A stretch of DNA of 64,000 bases. Source: Wurfbainia villosa (Eukaryota > Streptophyta > Magnoliopsida > Zingiberales > Zingiberaceae). This document shows, one piece after another, positions 43,085-55,241 of this stretch. How positions within the stretch are numbered: the stretch's first letter is position 1; each line of letters begins with the position of its first letter. The notes beneath the pieces were generated by a model, which did no database searches, had not been told where the DNA came from, and saw only the letters and a list, made by a program, of their open reading frames with translations. Position numbers and translations under genes: made by a program. The stretch covers positions 65,934,720 through 65,998,719 of the forward strand of contig CM046000.1 of NCBI GenBank assembly GCA_025175895.1. The letters are read 5' to 3'.

Positions 43085-45886
43085 CTAGGCGACAGCAACT
43101 TCTACCTCCTTTACGATTTCTCGTATCAGGTGGTACTTGTGCTCTATGTGTTTAGTAGCCTTATGGGCTCGTGGTTCCTTCGAGTTTGCAACTGCACCAT
43201 TATTATCACAATAAATTGTGATAGTTCTGGGCAAACCAGGAATCACATCCAAGTCCATCAAGAAGTTCCTGAGCCATACAACTTCCTTGGCTGCCTCAGA
43301 GGCTGCCACATACTCAGCTTCCATGGTAGAGTCCGCCACACATTTCTCCTTGACACTCCTCCACACTATGGCTCCACCTCCAAAGTAAACACAAAAGCCC
43401 GAGGTAGACTTACTGTTGTCTCTATCTAATTGGAAATCAGAATACGTGTAACCCACAGGGACTAATTGATCTGCCCGGTAAACCAGCATATAATCCCTAG
43501 TCCTTCTCAGGTACTTTAATATATGCTTTACCGCAGTCCAATGTTCCTGTCCAGGATTACTCTGATATCTGCTAACCATGCCCACGACAAATCAGATATC
43601 TGTTCTCGTACATAGCATAGCATACATGAGGCTTCCTACTGCTGAAGCATAAGGAACCACCTTCATCTCCTCTATCTCCTTTGATGTTTCGGGACACATC
43701 TCTTTAGATAAAGGTACTCCATGCCTAAAAGGTAGAAAACCTTTCTTAGAGTTCTGCATGCTAAAACGAGCAAGGATAGTGTCAATGTATGAAGCTTGAG
43801 ATAAGCACAACATCCTTTTCTTGCGATCCCTTATCACCTTGATCCCATAGATGTGTCCCACTTCTCCCAAGTCCTTCATATCAAACTGTTTGGACAACCA
43901 TACCCTTACGTCTGATAACACTCTGATATTGTTGCCAAGTAACAAAATGTCATCTACGTATAGTATAAGAAATACCACTACATTTTCATCACATCTCTTG
44001 TATACACAAGGCTCATCTGGACTATGAATAAATCCATATGACTTGATTACCTCATCAAAGCAGATGTTCCAAGATCTAGAAGCTTGCATCAATCCATAAC
44101 TGGACCGATTAAGCTTACACACAAGATGCTCTTTGCCCTTTGCAATGAATCACTCTGGTTGCTTCATATAGATGTTTTCTTCAAGACTTCCATTAAGGAA
44201 AGCTGTCTTGACATCCATATGCCAAATCTCATAATCCTCATGAGCAGCAATAGATAAGAGAATCCGGATAGACTTAAGCATAGCTACCGGCGAAAAGCTC
44301 TCCTCATAATCGATACCCTCTTTCTGAGTATACCCTTTTGCAACAAGCCTAGCTTTGAAGGTCTCAACCTTCCCGTCTACTCCTCTCTTTCTCTTGTAGA
44401 TCCACTTGCATCCAATGGCTTTCACACCATCGGGTGGTTCAACTACCTCCCAGGCATGATTAGAATCCATAGATTCTATCTCTGAATTCATCGCTCTTTG
44501 CCAAGATTCTGCATCTCTATCTTGGAGTGCCTCGTCATATGTCCAGGGATCATGTTCATGTTCACCAGGGACTAAGTCCGAAGACTCTCCCAAGAACATG
44601 AATCTCTCGGGTTGTCTAACAACCCTCCCACTACGATGAGGTGCCTCCTGTGTATGATCTGTGACACGCGGTGCAGTGACTTGTGGTATTTCCTCTTGTA
44701 TCGATGGTACTGAAGTCGGGACTTCCCCTGTCAACTCCTCAAGAACAATCTTACTCGTGGGCTTGTGGTTCATCACATAGTCCTCCTCTAGAAATCTGAC
44801 ATTCGTACTCACGATCACCTTCTGATCTCTAGGACTATAGAACAAACCACCCTTCGTTCCCTTAGGGTAGCCGACAAACAAGCGTACTTATGTACGAGAT
44901 TCCAACTTACCAGCATCTCCCTTCAGCACATGTGCTGGACTACCCCAAATTCGAATATGTCTTAGACTAGGTTTTCGCCAAGTCCATAATTCTGTGGGAG
45001 TAGAGGGTACTGACTTAGATGGAACCAAGTTTAGAATGTGTGCTGTCATTTCCAGAGCAAACCCCCAGAACGAATCAGGTAACTCAGAATAACTCATCAT
45101 TGATCTGACCATCTCCTTAAGAGTCCTATTGCTTCGCTCCGCCACACCATTCTGCTGGGGTGTGCCAGGTGCGGACAATTGGGATTGAATCCCATCCTCT
45201 GATAAGTAACTCCTAAACTCTCCCATGAGGTACTCGCCACCACGATCAAATCGTAGTGTCTTGATACTTTTACCTTGACGGTTCTCCACATCAGGCTTGA
45301 ATTCTTTGAACCTGTTAAAGCATTCAGACTTGCGGCGAATTAAGTAAATGTATCCATACCTTGAATAATCATCTATAAAAGAGACAAAGTATTCAAAACC
45401 ACCTCTAGCCTGGATAGACATAGAACCACACAAATCAGAATGAACCAATTCCAATACATCTTTGGCTCTATACCCCTTAGCCTTAAAAGGCCTCTTGGTC
45501 ATCTTACCTAACAAGCAAGACTCGTAGGTTGGGAGATCCTCCACCACTAATGAACCCAAAGGTTCATCAGCTATCAACCTTTGAATTCTACTCAGGTTAA
45601 TATGACCAAGTCTTAGGTGCCAAAGATATGTCTGGTTCATTTTCGAAGGTTCTTTTCTCTTATTAGACTTAGAAGATGAGTTATTCACTTCTATATGCAT
45701 CATGGGAGTTTTCAGTTCAAGAGTGTACAAATTTCCAACCAATGTACCAGAACAGATAATCTTCCTATTCCTTTTTATAACAACTTTGTCATTAAAAGAA
45801 ATAGAATATCCATCCAAAAACAATTTAGAAACTGAAATTAGATTCTTTCTAAAAGTAGGTACATAAAGATAATTTCTCAAAACCAA
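43085..45886 (-). pseudogene. AngB pol: integrase, RT and RNase H with in-frame stops
   Basis: One frame runs throughout but is broken by stops near 43592-43594, 44147-44152 and 44882-44890. From right to left: end of protease, integrase zinc region (YLWHLRLGH; ESCLLGKM, with one cysteine of the pair lost), core (LVHSDLCGS, FIDDYSRYGY, PQQNGVAERSNRTL), MVRSMMSYSELPDSFWG, RT with YVDD at 43949-43960, and RNase H (STMEAEYVAASEAAKEVVWLRNF, TKHIEHKYHLIREI). The motifs are those of Angela/Tork Copia elements. Few lesions and intact catalytic residues suggest recent death. Confidence 0.9.
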
Positions 45887-46440
45887 AACTTTATTCCTAT
45901 CAAAAGATAAATAAACTCTCCCACGGCAATAGCCGCTACCTTTGAAGCATTGCCCACGAAGACGGTAATATCTCCCTCAGCTAGTCGTCGGGTTTCCTGG
46001 AATCTCTGCAAGGTATTGCAGACATGATTAGTGGCTCCCGTATCTACACACCAGGTGCTGGTAGATAACACTGCTAATCATGTTTCAACGACTAGTCCAA
46101 AGGATATATCTTTGTTCTTCTCTAGATTGGGACAGTCCTTCTTCCAATGTCCATCCTGCTTGTAAGTGAAGTACTTGCCTTTTGGCTTCTTCACTCCCTG
46201 AGATCCTCCCACCACCTTTGCTCCACCTTGTTTCTCCTTCTTCTTGCCTTTCGGCTTAGAAGTAGAAACCTTTTTGAGCAACCATGGCTTGAGGACACTC
46301 TTCGAAGAGTGCATACTTGTACTCCTTAGCGGATAAGACAATATCTAGATTCTTTTCCAATCAACATTATTTGGGTACAGTAAGTTTATTTCCTTTAGTA
46401 TCATAGTAAGTGGACTGAAAGTTATTTTTTGAAAATCCTA
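45877..46440 (-). pseudogene. AngB protease and internally deleted gag
   Basis: Protease motif CVDTGATNHVC lies near 46030-46060; a frame change at about 45880 separates it from integrase. Upstream, a basic segment and a zinc knuckle with both leading cysteines changed to tyrosine (YFTYKQDGHWKKDC) are preceded almost at once by the gag N-terminal text VDWKR...LDIVLSAKEYKYALFEECPQ in another frame (about 46300-46400). Roughly 200 central gag residues are therefore missing. It could not form normal particles. Confidence 0.8.
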
Positions 46441-47478
46441 AGAATCACATAGATCATTACTGTAGATTTCAAATATCATTGATTCCTCAAACAATAAAAT
46501 TTCGAAATCAACCAACACCTCAAAACACCGAGAATATCACATGCCACGATAGTGTGGACGTATACGAATTCTACATTTGTAAGAGGAGGTTTAACCCATT
46601 AATTTTATTATCTTGTCAACCTTACTTTTTGACAAATAAAATTAATAGTTGGTTCCTCTTTGGCCCTACAAATAAAAGTAGTGACTCCGATGGGGAGGAT
46701 ACTTTTTATTTGCATCTAAGTGTGCACCATTACACGATACTAAGGGAATTATCTCGGATTACGTGCCTTACCGATGGGGAAGTACACATGCTCCTAAATG
46801 ATTTCCTATAACCATTATTTGACCTAGTGATCCACAAACAAACTCATCAGATGGGGAGGAAGGCACTCAGAGCTGACGCGCAAGTTTGTTGTATCACACG
46901 TTAAATTGTAATGGAGGCCGCGGGAATTAATTAAAATGTCCCTCTCCCACTTAGTAAATTGATAGTGAGGAATTTTCAAGCACACACAACATGCATATAA
47001 AACAAATCACCAATAAATATGGAAAAAATCAGAATTTTCCCAACTATTATGGCATTGTTCTCGAATATGCGTCCCGTCGTGTCGCCACCTTGTCCGCTCC
47101 ACCTTTTCCCATGCGCAAGTCACCAAAGAGATCCGAGCCAAGACAAACTATTTTAATTTACATCCATCGATCCTATACTCCACGAAAGAGTGTACAAATA
47201 ATTTAGATCGAAAGTAAACTAAAATGAGTGGCTAAACAATGTCGTATTTAATTACAAAAATTAAATACTAATTTAGCCTCGTCAACCCCGAGGATTCAAA
47301 TAATATACAATCACACACACATGCAATCACATACACACATATATAGCCATAATAGTTCGATCTTATGCCTGCAACCAAAAAGTTATCCTACGCACATCCT
47401 ACTATCATCCGGCATATACAATATATGATAAGTGCATGAAAGTAACCGAATTCAAAACACACAAAACCGGAAACCGTG
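46441..47478 (-). other. AngB untranslated leader
   Basis: About 1 kb lies between PBS and gag. No gene is seen. It holds a CTCCCACTTAG word near 46943 and mixed AT-rich text. The short open frames on the plus strand are not conserved-looking. Confidence 0.6.
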
Positions 47479-47490
47479 GCTCTGATACCA
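47479..47490 (-). other. AngB primer-binding site
   Basis: The reverse complement is TGGTATCAGAGC, three bases from the right LTR. Confidence 0.9.
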
Positions 47491-47493
47491 TTT

Positions 47494-49592
47494 TGATGGA
47501 ATTGTGCTCAGAGGCTCATTGGCTCCCATATCCCCGGATTAAAATTTTCACTAATGAAAACTAATCCAGATGGAATGAGTTTCCTAAGCTCAACCATTTC
47601 GTCGTCGTGCTAACGACTTGAGCGATCGCTTGAACAAACTAGTTGTTCAAGCAACCAAACTCTTCTAGTCCGTTAGCTGTGGAAGAGACGACGGATGGAT
47701 CGCCGGTTTTTGTGTTTATCTTCGGGGTCCATGATTATACAAATACATATGGATGTAGACATGTATAATCAACACATACAAACATATTAATAAGAACATG
47801 CAAAGATCAATAATAAAACTTATAAAACTTTTATACCTCTTGATCTTCTATTGTATGTCCTAACCTCCTTGTAGACAACGTGTGGACGAAGATCCTCCAC
47901 AAGTTGAAGCTTCCTAGATCTTCTTCAATCAAAAGAAAGAAGAACTCTCCTTCCCTCCTTGCTTGAGCCAACCACCAATCCACAAAGGATTGATGCCGCC
48001 GGCCCCAAGAATAGAGAGAACAAGATGGCCAACCAAGGAACTGAACAAGGGAGCAATCCCAAGCTCCTTTGTGCCGGCGGCCAAGAGGAAAAGAAGAAGA
48101 GAAGAGGAATAGGTTGAGCGCCGACCAAGGTAGAGGGAAGAAGAGGAAGGAGCCGACCACACCCTAGGAAGAAGAAGAGCTCCTCTCCTATAGTTGCCGC
48201 CCACATTCTTGCAAACCCTAGCCGCCCAACCAAAGAGCCAAACCCTAATCTAATTAGGGTTTCCTCCTTAGGGTTTCTTGCCGCCCAAGCTATTGATAGG
48301 CAAAACCCTAATTTCCAAAACCAACCAACTTCTTGGCTTGCCGCCCACCTTAACCCACCTTATATAGAGTTGGGCTTAAGCCTTGTTTTAATCTCCACCT
48401 TCAGTTATAGGGTTTTAATCTCAACCATCGATTCTAGAGATTTAATCTCAACTGTCGAATCTAGAGATTTAATCTCCACCGTCGGATCTTGGGATATAAT
48501 CTCAACTGTCGGATCTAGAGATTTAATCTCAACTGTCGGATCTAGAGATTTAATCTCCACCGTCGGATCTACGGATTTAATCTCAACTGTCGGATCTAGA
48601 TATTTAATCTCAACCGTCGAATCTAGAGATTTAATCTCCACCGTCGGATCTAGGGATTTGTTTTCCATCATTGGATCTAGGCTTCATGAGGATTATATTA
48701 GGCTACGATAGGGACCATGAGGAGGAGTTGGATCTTGGCCACCCGTTGGATCGGAACCGCACAAACTTGATCCATCAATGATGTTCCATTCCACTAGAGG
48801 ATCATCATTGAATTACCTCACCAACCCCCATAAATTAATATGGGCTCCATACATTATTTGTACATCCATCTCCCCGTGTTTAAGATATCGAATGTCCGTC
48901 AATTAATCGATTTACTGACCATCAATCAATTAACATCTAACTCCTCGAGTAGTACCACTCGACCTTATCATCATGTTGACTAAGTCAACCTGCAGGGTTT
49001 ACATGATGAACCTTATGAGCTCCTCAAGGGGACATCATCAACCTAATATATAGGACACAGTTTTCTTCTATAATCAACGACACACCATGTAAATAATATC
49101 ATTTCCCTACTTACCAGGCATATTGATTTAATCCATATAAATCTCACCCTTTGGTAAATCAAAGAAATAAATACTAAGTACATGTGCCCGTTATTATATC
49201 GGGATTAAGAGCATGTACAACATAATATCCGAGGTCCGATTCAATTATGTAGTCAGCAATAAATTGAATCACCTCTATGTCGGTCCTGCTCAATACACCT
49301 AAGTGTGCTAGTGTAACTCTATGTTCAAGACAAAACAATACCAAGATACACTACAACCATGCCAATGGTTTGTCCAAAACCATCTTGGTTGTGAGCCTCT
49401 ATTTATATTCTACAAGGGACTGATAACATGATCTTCTGTGCCACACCAAGCACCATGTTATCTACAACGTAAAGTATTAGACAATATGCACACATATAAT
49501 AAATATAAAGTGCAAACAATAATCATGTGATTCTTATTTCAAAATTAAAATGTTCATACAAAAGAGCTAGGCTTTCAGTATACATTCCAACA
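47494..49592 (-). repeat. AngB right LTR (5' LTR)
   Basis: The LTR is 2099 bp, TGATGGAATTGTGCTC to ATTCCAACA. The minus-strand TATA box is at 48358-48367 and ten 27-bp units lie at 48390-48670. The target duplication ATCAA follows. Confidence 0.93.
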
Positions 49593-50314
49593 ATCAAAAA
49601 GGTTCACTCCAAGGAGGTCAATGTCTCATGTCCCAATGAGATCTTACAATCTCCCCCTTGGTCCAAAAATACCTAGGATGCTTACCATCTTCCTAGTGAT
49701 AAGTCCCAAATCACTCAAGAGAGGTAATCCTATTCACTCTCCCAACTTCCAAATTGGGTATCTCAAAATCTCATTTTTCCTTCCCATGAGGAAAAATACC
49801 ATCCATCATCCCATGATGGATACCTCCCCCTAAAGGCTTGCTCTCCCTTGACCATTACACCAACAATGACTTTGGAAAGTCCCTAAGCCAATAAGAACTC
49901 TAAACCATCAAAGATAAGGTTAGAAATTCAACATTGAACTTTCCAACACCTTAAATTTGATACAAGCCCTAAACAACTCTCCTAATCCATATCCAATGGA
50001 TTTTCACCCTTTATAATGCTCTCCAAAGCATATCCTAGGGTTAGGAGTGATTAGGGACCTTAACCGTAGCTGAAATCGGGTTAAACAAGCTTGTTTATCC
50101 CGAAATCAAACTATCAGTCGAGTCCTACAGAAACCAGTCGACTGATGTGCCCATCAGTCGACTGACACCGAGCAACAGTTGAGTGATACTGCACTAGGAA
50201 AGTTCTAGCCGCTGCCCATCAGTTGACTGCCCTGTAGAGGCAGTCGACTGATAACTGGAAAAACCTTATTTTCAATTATCAGACTCCAACTATTAAAAGT
50301 CGTAACTAAATATA
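49593..50314 (-). other. SireC-type internal sequence and a second palindrome/TATA module
   Basis: No gene is present. Up to 49866 there are PPT-like tracts (CTCCCCCTTGG near 49651, CTCCCCCTAAAGG near 49824) and the LTR-edge-like word TTACACCAACA. From 49867 the text changes: a minus-strand TATA-like TTATAAAGG at 50008-50016, then three perfect CAGTCGACTG palindromes (50135, 50155, 50241) with degenerate copies between. That is the same arrangement as in the SireC LTR, so part of a further related LTR may lie here. It is cut by solo Tek LTR 2. Confidence 0.55.
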
Positions 50315-53180
50315 TGTAACGCCCGTAAAATTCCTAGCAATTTTACAGGAAATTTTTGGCTTGATGATCATGGGCCTTGGGTGGGCCTTTTCCAAAACAA
50401 AAGAAAATAAGGCAAAAATGGATGCAAGACCTAGGAATTGAACTCCAAACCTCTAGAGATAGCCAAACCATATAGATGCACCCACTAACCAGAAGCCCAA
50501 TAGGATATTATCATTAGAGGAAGGGGGGGGGGATTATAGATAAGTGTGATAAAGGAAAATGAAGAGGCATGGAAGAAGAGAAGAGAAACTTCTCTTCCTC
50601 CCTTTATAAAGAAGAGGGAAGGTTCTAATTTGCCACTTCCTCTCTTCTTCTTCTTCTTCTTCTCACCGAATTCTCTCCCTCTCAATTTCCCTCTTTTGGC
50701 CGAACCTCATCCAAGCAAGAAAGCAAAGGCTAGGTTGGTTCTTTAGGTTATCTTCCCCACCCAAAGCAAAGCGAAGGATGTAAGTATCCCTCACCTGCAT
50801 ACGAGTAGTTTCGTTTGATGTTTGTAAAAGAAAATCTATATGTTATATCTAACTAAGCTATGTTTTAGTTTATCAATGAAGTTGTATGCTAAGTTTAGGA
50901 GGTATATGATGATGTTAACATGGAAAAAAAAAAGGATTAGGTTAGAAGCTAACCCTAATAGCCCCTAGAGCCTATTCGGCCATGCCATGATATTAGGGTT
51001 CTAATGAAGCTCTATGCCATGTTTTTGTAACTATATGATGATGTTAGGATTAAGATGGATTAGGGCAAAAGTTAACCCTAAAAACCCTACTTGGACCATT
51101 CGGCCAACCTAGGTTTTGGGGTGAACAAATGAAGTTTTAATCCATATGTTATATGCAAATGAAGTTGTTGTTATATGAAATGAATTAGGTTAAAAGATAA
51201 CCCTAGAAGACCCTATGGACCATTCGGCCATCATGCATTTTGGGGATTAGATGAAGTCTTAATATAAGTCTTATGTGTATATGAATTTATTGTTAAGTTA
51301 AATGAATAGGTTAACATGTGTTTTATGTTGGGTGAATTCATGTTGACTTGTGATATTAAATAATGCTAGATGAAGATAACATGCCTTAGGTTAGTGTTTA
51401 CTTACTTTTGATGCCATGCCTTTTTGCCATGTCTATGTGTATGCTATGTTTGAAATATGTTATGAAATGGAAGAAGATAGGATTATGAAATGAAACAAAA
51501 CGATATGTACACGACATGAATATGACATGATGATGAAATGAAGAATGATATGTTATGAAATGAAGAATGGCATGTTTACGAAATGAAAGATGATATGTCC
51601 ATGAAGGGAAGCATGATGTGTTATGAAATGAAGTATGCTATGTTTGCAAAATGTAAGCTATGTTATAAAATAAGCATATAAGTATTTTACCTTCTGCATG
51701 GCTTGTACCAAGACCCTAACAGGGTCCAAGAAGGGATGGGCTCCTAAGATGCCCTAGGTCGATGGAATAAGACTCGGGCCTAGGATGGGCTTCTATGTAT
51801 AATTGCCCCTAGGTCGATGGAATAAGACTCGGGCCTAGTACGGGATGGGCTCCAAGATGCCTTAGGTCGATGGAGTAAGACTCGGGCCTAGGATGGGCTT
51901 CTACGCTATGACGATTGCCCTAGGTCGACGGACTAAGATCGGGCCTAGTAACCTATTAGGTTCGAGACTTGCTACCTCGGGCCTATTTAGGGATGCGCGC
52001 TATGATAATGAAGAAGTGGTACAATGTCGGGCCCAAATATATTGAGATTATATTTACCTATAAAATATGTTTTCAAAAGCATCTCGCATATGTTACATGA
52101 TTAGATTGTTATGTTTGATATGCCATGTTGATATGTTACATATGAAGTATGTTATGTTTGATATGCCATGTTGATATGTTACATATGAAGTATGTTATGT
52201 TTGATATGCCATGTTGATATGTTACATATGAAGTATGTTATGTTTGATATGCCATGTTGATATGTTACATATGAAGTATGTTATGTTTGATATGCCATGT
52301 TATGTCACTATGCTACATATGATGTATGTTATGTTTGATAGGTCATACCTATATGTTTTATGTTATGTTGAATTGCTACGTTACATATGTTATATGTTAT
52401 GTTTAAATAAGTCCTAGACGTACATGACATGATGCTATGTTATAGATGATACATGTTATGCTGCCATGCTATGGATGAGATATGTTATGTTTACTCACGT
52501 TATTTATGCTACATGTTAAGTTAATTACGCCATGTATGTTACATGTTATGTGGCTTATATGTTATGAATGTTACATGCTTATATGTTATGAATGGTACAT
52601 GCTACGATTAATGTCGATATATGGTTTTTGTGAGTAGGACTGGATCTTACTAAGCCTATGTTCTTATAGTTTATCTTTCCCTCGTACTGTAGATAAGGGT
52701 AAGGGATGGATAAACTAAAGGGAGCAGCAGGAGGGGCCAAATGTGTGTGGCAGTGGCATGGTGGAGAAGATCCGTTAGATTTATATATATATGTTTACCT
52801 ATGATGATGATGTTTATGGATGTCCTTACTTATGTCTCAGTATGACAACGATGGTTACGAACCTGAACTAAGCACTAAGTATCTATCTAAGTTATAATGC
52901 ATGCTCTATGTTAATAAGAAGAAGTAAAGAAGAAGTAAGAAGAAGTATCTATATATGTTATGATGCATGCCCTATGTGAAGAAGAAGAAGTATATATATA
53001 CATATATATATGTCAACGCATGTTTATGTTATAAAAGAAAAAAAAATGTCTAAAGTCTTCCGCTGTAAGAAGTACAAAATATGTATTAAGTCTTCCGCTG
53101 TACGTATGTATGTATGTATGTACGGTCGCGTCACGCGCCGCCCCTTCCGGGTTCTGGGTCCGGAAAGGGCGGGCGTGACA
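50315..53180 (+). mobile_element. Solo Tek LTR 2, TSD ATATA
   Basis: This 2866-bp LTR runs TGTAACGCCCGTAAAATTC to GGGCGGGCGTGACA, with ATATA on both sides (50310-50314, 53181-53185); the target is itself AT-repetitive, so the exact duplication could be longer. It is more diverged than the other Tek LTRs: the 124-bp field is reduced to about three units, while a 43-bp unit has expanded at 52148-52319. A TATA-like TTTATAAA is at 50603-50610. Confidence 0.9.
52148..52319 (+). repeat. 43-bp tandem repeat, four units
   Basis: Units start at 52148, 52191, 52234 and 52277, each with TATGTTATGTTTGATATGCC, then ATGTTGATATGTTACATATG. The first three are identical and the fourth breaks down after its first half. 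A partial unit precedes at about 52108. This unit is not seen in the other Tek LTRs, so it expanded within this copy or its lineage. Confidence 0.9.
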
Positions 53181-54060
53181 ATATATATAGCTTGAAAAAT
53201 CACAAAATTTCACATGTATAATACATATCACACATACAATCGATTAAAAATCATGGAAAAATATTTTAACCATTAAAATACGAGATTGGTACAAAGTTCA
53301 AAAACTATTAAAACTTTAAAGTTTTTGATCTACTTTGTATCAACTTCTACAATGATGATTGCTATCAAAAGATAGACTTCACCAAGGTTTTCTAAAGTGA
53401 TTATAAAATGTTTTTGAAAACCTATTTTGAACCATGGATTATTGGCTAAATATACATACTTTGTATATTAGCTTTCCTCATGATTCTTAGTGATGATTGA
53501 AATAAGTTAAGTTTATCTAGATGCACTACCTATGCACCTTGAACCTAACTTATTATCCTAACATCTCACATGTTATCTAAGGTGTATACACACACATACA
53601 TGTCAATTTAGATGTGAGATGTGGAGTTAGGATTATTATGGCCTCATACATTTTCTAGGCAACACTACTTGATTCCCTTATAAATGAGACTCCAAGTCAT
53701 GCCATTGTCCTTAACTCAATTTTAATCAAGTTAAATGCATGAATGATCATGGCATAAATTATAACAATAATAAAGGATGACAATGATCATGATGTCATGA
53801 TATATCAATAACCTTTTAAAAAGTGAACATGACATCTACAAAAGTCCTAATCAACATCATGATATGGTATATGAGAAAACGGAATTAGATGCCATGACAT
53901 AGCATGCTTACACAAACAAACACATTTCAACCAAACATACAATCAGACACCAATAATTTTAGAAACAAAATATTTCATTAAAAAATTCAAATTTTTTACA
54001 TCCAAAATATGAAATGTTCAAACAAAAAGACATCCTAAATCGCTAAACATCCTAATAGCG
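53181..54060. other. Non-coding AT-rich stretch left of the unusual ORF
   Basis: No gene is present. On the minus strand it lies downstream of the ORF at 54061-55241 and would be its 3' untranslated region, with AATGAAATATTTTG-type text near 53965. The segment 53550-53640 (CTAACATCTCACATG ... ATGTGAGATG) forms an imperfect inverted repeat and resembles the Sirevirus spacer text with GTGAGATGATTT. Confidence 0.5.
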
Positions 54061-55241
54061 CTAGTCCTCTGCGGAAGGTGGAGGCGGAGGTAGCTGCTGA
54101 CACAAAGTCCATGCTCGCATCATCTCGTACATATCGAGCTGATGCTGCTCAAAGGGGCTCTGTGACTCCTCAATCCGAATGTAGCGCTCCTCCATTCGAC
54201 TGAGATGCTCACCCATGGAGGATTGCCCTGATATAATCTCTGCTAGTCGGGAGTCCATCATCTGCTGATAATCCTGGAAGCTGGACTCCAGCTAGGCAAT
54301 CCGATCTGAAGGACCTGCCGCTGATGCATCTGCTGGCATCTGGTCCTCGTCAACAGCAGCTGGATCCTCATGCCGGTCTGTAGGCTCTCCCGGTACTAAA
54401 GGTGGCTCCCTACGTGGCCTGGGCAGAGGTCGAGGTACCAGCTCCATCTGCCCATGTCCGATCCCACACCGCCATTGAGAAGTTCTGACGATATCTGATC
54501 GTAAACCTCGGAAAGCGCCCTCAGAGATCCCCTGTTAATGTTAATGCCTATAGACTCTAGCCATGCAATGATGAGATGACCAAAAGGCATATGCACTTTC
54601 CCTTGCACAGGGGATATGAAATATACAATGCAATGAAACATATTCAATGCAATGTTTATATCTAATCTATGACGCATGACATACATAAGAAAAAGATGGG
54701 GAGGTCGAATCTTTGCCAGACCCCGAGTCACGATAGGGAGAAAACACCCAACAATGACTTTGTAAAGTATATTGTCATGGGAAGATAGCTCAGTGATAGG
54801 GAATAGGTTCTAAGCCGGTGGGTGAGGATGGTGAAAAATGTCCTCATGCATGGAGTCCAAAAAAATATGATCAAACGGCTCAGGAGGAGGGGCATCGAAG
54901 GTAGGATAGAAGATGAAAGTATCATCCGATGGCCTACACTCAAGAAACTCTTGCAATTTTGCAGGAGTGAACTCTAAGTCATGTTTTGCAATGCGAGTAG
55001 TGTAGGTAGGACCATCGTCTACCTTCCTTAAGTTTTGATAGAACTCCTTAAGGAGATCATCATTTATGGCATGAGTGCAAAGAACTACCTTCATGAGTTG
55101 ATAATATGCTAAAATCTTTATGATATCGCCACAATAATGCCTAAAGAAGTCAATATTGATGTACCTAACCGACATGGGTTGGTACAATCGTGATGCGACC
55201 TCAGTCGGGTCATTCCTACGTGGTTGTCTATATGAATGCAA
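54061..55241 (-). pseudogene. Decayed ORF resembling the 'putative plant transposon protein' family
   Basis: Three minus-strand pieces make one former gene. Piece one (54810-55241) starts MHSYRQPRRNDPTEVASR and includes IKILAYYQLMKVVL and LLKEFYQNLRKV. After a TAG the same frame continues as piece two (54396-54731), with PPHLFLMYVMRHRLDINIA and MPFGHLIIAWLESIGI. A frame change leads to piece three (54061-54261), a glutamate-rich helix (SRMEERYIRIEESQSPFEQHQ) ending PPPPPSAED. The order short N-terminus, globular domain with 'FYxNL' and 'hhhhhILxG'-like segments, proline-rich and coiled tail is what I associate with the retroelement-linked family often annotated as putative plant transposon protein. 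This is recognition by eye, not a search. It has no gag, protease or pol motif, and its function is unknown. Confidence 0.6.

Larger units (their letters stand above)
40849..49592 (-). mobile_element. AngB: full-length Angela/Tork-type Copia element with broken gag and pol
   Basis: This 8744-bp element has two LTRs of exactly 2099 bp and perfect target duplications ATCAA (40844-40848 and 49593-49597). The PBS is at 47479-47490; the PPT complement ATCTCCCACTT follows the left LTR. Pol is nearly complete on the minus strand but holds in-frame stops; gag is reduced to its two ends. LTR edges differ by about 4 percent in a hand-compared 190-bp stretch. Confidence 0.95.

Noticed and set aside
46479..46811. 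110-residue open frame on the plus strand in the AngB leader
   Set aside because: It is antisense to the element, has no motif, and contains no gag similarity; taken as chance.
49850..49866. ATTACACCAACA as the edge of a complete SireC 5' LTR
   Set aside because: The roughly 390 bp between this point and the SireC 3' LTR (without AngB) is too short to hold an LTR of about 1.6 kb, and no ACCTT duplication follows.
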